Source: Pseudanabaena sp. PCC 6802 (GTDB lineage Bacteria > Cyanobacteriota > Cyanobacteriia > Pseudanabaenales > Pseudanabaenaceae). From it: 64,000 nt of DNA. The position numbers and the translations under genes were made by a program. Below, one piece after another: positions 60,560-64,000 of the stretch (within the stretch, counting starts at the first letter, position 1; every line of letters begins with the position of its first letter). The notes beneath the pieces were generated by a model, which did not search any database, was not told where the DNA came from, and saw nothing but the letters and a program-made list of their open reading frames with translations. Where the stretch lies: positions 1,985,368-2,049,367 of the forward strand of contig NZ_KB235914.1 in assembly GCF_000332175.1 (NCBI RefSeq), written 5' to 3'.

Positions 60560-62728
60560 TTACTCAGCAGCAAACTCTGGGCGGGCTTGCGCCATAAAGC
60601 GGCGCTGGCAGCTCAGTTCCGGTTGGTCGGGTTGGGGGTGGCGCTGGATGTAGGTACCATCTGGTTGCATATCCCATGCCTGACGATTATCGGCAAGAGT
60701 GATATCCAAAATCTGCTTGAGTTCTTGAATTAGTTTCGGCTCCTCAATTGGTGCGATCACTTCCACGCGGGCATCCAAGTTGCGCGGCATCCAGTCAGCG
60801 CTGCCAATGAACATTTCTTCCTCACCGCCATTGCTGAAGTAAAAAATACGGGAATGTTCCAGAAATCTCCCAATCACGCTCATAACTCGGATATTATCGC
60901 TGATACCTTCTACACCAGGACGCAGACAACAGATACCGCGCACGATCAGATCGACTTTAACTCCAGTTTGCGAAGCTTTGTAGAGCCAAGCAATTAGTTC
61001 GGGATCGACGAGGGAATTCATCTTGGCGATAATATAAGAAGCGTAGCCATTTTGTTGATGCTGAATCTCGCGATCGATTAGATGGGCAAAGCACTTGCGC
61101 ATATTTACAGGGGCAACCATCAGCTTCCGATATTCGCTTTGACGAGAATACCCAGTAAGATAGTTAAATAATTCAGTTAAGTCCGCACCCAAATCTTCGC
61201 GACAACTGAGCAGGCCGAGATCGCTATAAAATCTGGCAGTTTTAGAATTGTAATTGCCGGTACCGATGTGAAAATATCGTATTAAGCGCTCTCCTTCTTG
61301 TCTCACCACCAGCGCAGTTTTTGTGTGGGTTTTGAGATTCCTTAAACCATAAACCACATGCACGCCTGCATTCTCCAGCTTGCGCGCCCAGACAATGTTA
61401 TTGGCTTCATCAAACCTGGCTTTTAGTTCCACCAGTACGGCGACCTGCTTGCCGTTCTCCGCCGCTGCAATCAGAGCATGAACGATGGGGGAATCGCCGG
61501 ACGTGCGGTAGAGAGTCTGCTTAATAGCCAGCACATCTGGATCGTGGGCAGCTTGGGTGATAAATTTCTCAACCGTATTGGTAAAGGAATGATAGGGATG
61601 GTGTATTAAAAAGTCTCCCTCATGGCGAATAATGTCGAAGATCGTGCGCTCGTCATCTTCCGCTTCATAGGTTTTGATATTTGGATGGCTGACCGATCGC
61701 CAGGGCTTATCTTTCAGTTGTGGTAGAGGCAGGTTGGCAAGGGCGATTAGATCGCCTAAATCCAGTAGACCTTCAATATCATATACATCTTCTTCCTCAA
61801 TACCCAATCTATGCATGAGGTCGGCGCGAATGGAGGCCGGTGCTGATGCCGTGATTTCCATCCGTACTATCGGTCCAAACTTTTGTTTGCGCAACTCGGC
61901 TTGCAATACCGAGATCAGATCGTCCGCTTCTTCTTCTTCGATATCTAACTCCGCATCGCGAGTGATGCGAAATGGATAGTATTCTAAAATGGTCATCCCT
62001 GGGAATAGGGCTTCCAGGTTGTGCGCGATCGCTTGCTCCAGTGGGATAAATGTATGTCCTGGTGCATCTGGAATGGGGACAAATCGAGGCAGAAGATGGG
62101 GCACCTTGACGCGGGCGAAATGCTTTTCATCGGTGTGCTCATCGTAAACAACTACTGCAAGACTAAGGCTGAGATTGGAAATATAGGGGAATGGATGTCC
62201 GGGGTCAACTGCTAGTGGGGTAAGGACAGGGAAAAGCTGACTTTGAAAGTATTCCTTTAGGTGCTTTTCGTGCTTAGCACTCAGATCGCTATAGTCAAGG
62301 ATATGAATATCTGCTTGCTTGAGCTCGACGCGAAGTTGTTGTTCAAAACTAACGTGTTGCTGTTTAACGAGGGGTAGTAGGGCAGTGCGAATCGCCTTGA
62401 GTTGTGCGGGTAAGGTAAGTCCATCATCTGTGAGGATGTCCAGGCCATCAGCAATCTTCTTTTTGGCGCGGGATACCCGCACCATAAAAAACTCATCCAG
62501 GTTAGTACTAAAAATTGAGAAAAATTTAACTCGTTCCAACAGAGGCGTACGAGGGTCAAGTCCTTCACTTAAAACTCTTTGATTAAATGCAATCCAACTT
62601 AACTCGCGATTGAATAGATGCGAGGGATTAACTTGTTGGTTTAACAGAATCGTTCCTTTAGGCTTGGCAACAGTTCTTCTAGCTCTGGGCATTGATACCT
62701 TCTTGGGAATAGAGATAAAGGTTTGCAC
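60560..62728 (-). CDS. ppk1: Polyphosphate kinase 1
   Basis: 722 residues. It polymerises ATP gamma-phosphate into polyphosphate. The N-terminal HLFNRELSWIAFNQRVLSEG, the central LIHHPYHSF, QTLYRTSGDSPIVHALI and ELKARFDEANNI, the HVVYGLRNLKTHTKTALVVR region with the autophosphorylated His, and YFHIGTGNYNSKTARFYSDL are all hallmarks. The phospholipase-D-like C domains (EMFIGSADWMPRNLDARVEV) are complete. The N-terminal 20 residues before PRARRTV are variable. With the SphR/S-like pair elsewhere in the window it relates to phosphate storage, but the genes are not linked. Confidence 0.96.
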   Translation of the reverse strand: MQTFISIPKKVSMPRARRTVAKPKGTILLNQQVNPSHLFNRELSWIAFNQRVLSEGLDPRTPLLERVKFFSIFSTNLDEFFMVRVSRAKKKIADGLDILTDDGLTLPAQLKAIRTALLPLVKQQHVSFEQQLRVELKQADIHILDYSDLSAKHEKHLKEYFQSQLFPVLTPLAVDPGHPFPYISNLSLSLAVVVYDEHTDEKHFARVKVPHLLPRFVPIPDAPGHTFIPLEQAIAHNLEALFPGMTILEYYPFRITRDAELDIEEEEADDLISVLQAELRKQKFGPIVRMEITASAPASIRADLMHRLGIEEEDVYDIEGLLDLGDLIALANLPLPQLKDKPWRSVSHPNIKTYEAEDDERTIFDIIRHEGDFLIHHPYHSFTNTVEKFITQAAHDPDVLAIKQTLYRTSGDSPIVHALIAAAENGKQVAVLVELKARFDEANNIVWARKLENAGVHVVYGLRNLKTHTKTALVVRQEGERLIRYFHIGTGNYNSKTARFYSDLGLLSCREDLGADLTELFNYLTGYSRQSEYRKLMVAPVNMRKCFAHLIDREIQHQQNGYASYIIAKMNSLVDPELIAWLYKASQTGVKVDLIVRGICCLRPGVEGISDNIRVMSVIGRFLEHSRIFYFSNGGEEEMFIGSADWMPRNLDARVEVIAPIEEPKLIQELKQILDITLADNRQAWDMQPDGTYIQRHPQPDQPELSCQRRFMAQARPEFAAE

Positions 62729-63004
62729 AAATTTGTACGGGTATTATACTCTAAGCTATTAGCAGCCGTTAGTCAGTATTGCAGGACTCAACCTCTTTTA
62801 CTAAATCCGGGGTGTGTGGCGATCGCTGCTTGAATGCGCCTGTAGCGAGGTAGTGGTATACAAGTAAGGATCGAAGTGGGGTTGTAGGGAATGCGCACCT
62901 GCTTGGGGGCTTGCACCCACCCCCCAATCGTTAAATATCCTTACTTCTTCAGGACTACCAAAAATACATAGTCACCTGAAAGGCAGTAGGCAAAGAGTAA
63001 AAAC

Positions 63005-63460
63005 ATGAAACATCTCTGGTACTTAGTCCAAAATATCCTGGGTGTAATCTTTCGCCATCCTATTACAGGGGCAAGCATTATTTCCCTCATGCCTGACGGA
63101 CGTATAGTGCTGATTAAAAGAATTGACAGCGGTCAGTGGGGGCTGCCGGGAGGTATGGTGAATTGGGGTGAGGATATCGCTACTGCCGTGCAACGAGAGT
63201 TGCGCGAGGAAACAGGGCTGGAAGTAGTGAAAATTTCCAGATTGGTGGGGGTTTACTCATCGCCAGAGCGCGATCCGAGAATTCACTCCATCTGCGTCGT
63301 GGTAGAAGCCCAGGTGACAGGGGAGATGGTGGTAGGCGATCGCCATGAAGTTGCTGACGTGCAGGCATTTACAGCGGACTCTCTGCCACTGGGCAACCTT
63401 GCCCACGATCACGATCGCCAATTACAGGATTACTTCTCGAACAAAACCACCTTGGCCTGA
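63005..63460 (+). CDS. Nudix hydrolase
   Basis: 151 residues. The Nudix box GMVNWGEDIATAVQRELREETGLEV (residues about 46-70; G-x5-E-x7-REUXEEXGU pattern) is intact. It hydrolyses a nucleoside diphosphate linked to another group; the substrate cannot be predicted. The N-terminal HPITGASIISLMPDGRIVLIKRIDSGQWGLPGG is normal for the family. No signal peptide. It stands alone between ppk and a UbiH-type gene. Confidence 0.92.
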   Translation: MKHLWYLVQNILGVIFRHPITGASIISLMPDGRIVLIKRIDSGQWGLPGGMVNWGEDIATAVQRELREETGLEVVKISRLVGVYSSPERDPRIHSICVVVEAQVTGEMVVGDRHEVADVQAFTADSLPLGNLAHDHDRQLQDYFSNKTTLA

Positions 63461-63634
63461 TCGTCTGCCATTTTGTCCGTGCTTTGACACCTCTACCAAA
63501 TTTGCCAGGTTGGTTCGCTAGGCACAAAGTTCAGGGCTGGCACGGAGGCACAGCCCCTACAAATACTTACGCATAACCTGGGGCTGCTATACTCGTAGGT
63601 AATCATTAACTTATATAAAGAAAATTATAAGAAC

Positions 63635-64000
63635 ATGTTTGATGTCTTGATCGTAGGGGCGGGCATGGTTGGTGCTAGCCTGGCCTGCGCTCTGGGAGAC
63701 AAAAATAATCCAGGTAACCGCAGCCTCAAGGTTGGTATTATTGAAGCGCGTTCCGATCTACTCCAGGGGCAGTTTGGTGCAGATGGTCGTGCCAGCGCGA
63801 TCGCGCTGGGATCGAGTTATATTTGGCAAAACATCGGCGTTTGGGATGCTATGTATCGCCGTGGCGTTACGCCGATGCACTGCGTTCAGGTATCTGATGG
63901 CGATTATCCGCACAAAGTAAAGCTTCTGCGCGAGGACGTGGGTAAAGAAGCACTGGGCTACATTGTGGAGAATCGAGTCACACAGGAGTCTCTGTGGGAG
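63635..64000 (+). CDS. UbiH-type FAD-dependent monooxygenase, 5' part
   Basis: The first 122 codons before the window ends. The FAD-binding motif DVLIVGAGMVGASLACAL (residues 3-20), GRASAIALGSS near residue 50 and ENRVTQESLW near 112 fit the UbiH/UbiF/COQ6 family of quinone-ring hydroxylases. In cyanobacteria such enzymes may act on plastoquinone precursors or other aromatics. The rest, including the GDAAH motif, lies beyond the window. Confidence 0.9.
   Translation, partial: MFDVLIVGAGMVGASLACALGDKNNPGNRSLKVGIIEARSDLLQGQFGADGRASAIALGSSYIWQNIGVWDAMYRRGVTPMHCVQVSDGDYPHKVKLLREDVGKEALGYIVENRVTQESLWE

Overview
The window is chromosomal DNA from a cyanobacterium. This rests on psaK (photosystem I), a PetP/DUF2862 protein, a carotenoid oxygenase, GUN4 and DUF3352 proteins, a SphR/SphS-like two-component pair, cyanobacterial LpxD and PEP carboxylase, and the very frequent HIP1 octamer GCGATCGC throughout. 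Gene order looks like a filamentous or Pseudanabaena/Leptolyngbya-type genome rich in small repeats, but I cannot name the species.

Layout. 1-8213 (minus strand) is a polymorphic-toxin locus: a giant RHS/YD-repeat gene split by a group II intron with its own reverse transcriptase/maturase, followed by an overlapping probable immunity gene. 8491-14884 holds a Rpn-family nuclease, a Gfo/Idh/MocA oxidoreductase, PEP carboxylase and LpxD. 15078-21845 is a cluster of solenoid-repeat genes (two LRV proteins, a SUKH-like protein, a GUN4-TPR protein split by a 948-bp IS5-type element, and a TPR protein). 22273-30570 holds a small protein next to a truncated aspartic protease, an O-methyltransferase, rfbC-rfbA, an SDR, a TVP38-type membrane protein, glutamate dehydrogenase and a small SLH-domain protein.

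30922-42118 is mostly housekeeping: a WD40 protein, sufC-sufD (Fe-S assembly, overlapping), a DUF3598 protein, the sphR/sphS-like pair, an RNase D-like exonuclease, a glycosyltransferase, a class I aminotransferase and fetB. 42119-46312 is an accessory island: a VapBC-type toxin-antitoxin pair bounded by two copies of the fetB 3' end, then an uncharacterised operon (a gene broken by a second IS, a small CxxC protein and a PD-(D/E)XK-like nuclease) that looks like a defence system. This is the best candidate here for something undescribed.

46509-64000 returns to core functions: a DUF3352 protein, hisC, cutA, tRNA-Arg(UCU), a soluble lytic transglycosylase, a carotenoid oxygenase, psaK, a HAS-barrel protein, panB, a tight petP-HU-ArsA-like cluster, a Uma2 nuclease, an amino-acid ABC permease, a PD-(D/E)XK-like protein, ppk, a Nudix hydrolase and the start of a UbiH-type monooxygenase.

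Between genes I found at least eight copies of a roughly 100-bp inverted-repeat element bounded by TA and ending TAGC...GCTA. One copy is nested inside a second repeat family with the expected TA duplication, which is direct evidence that it moved.
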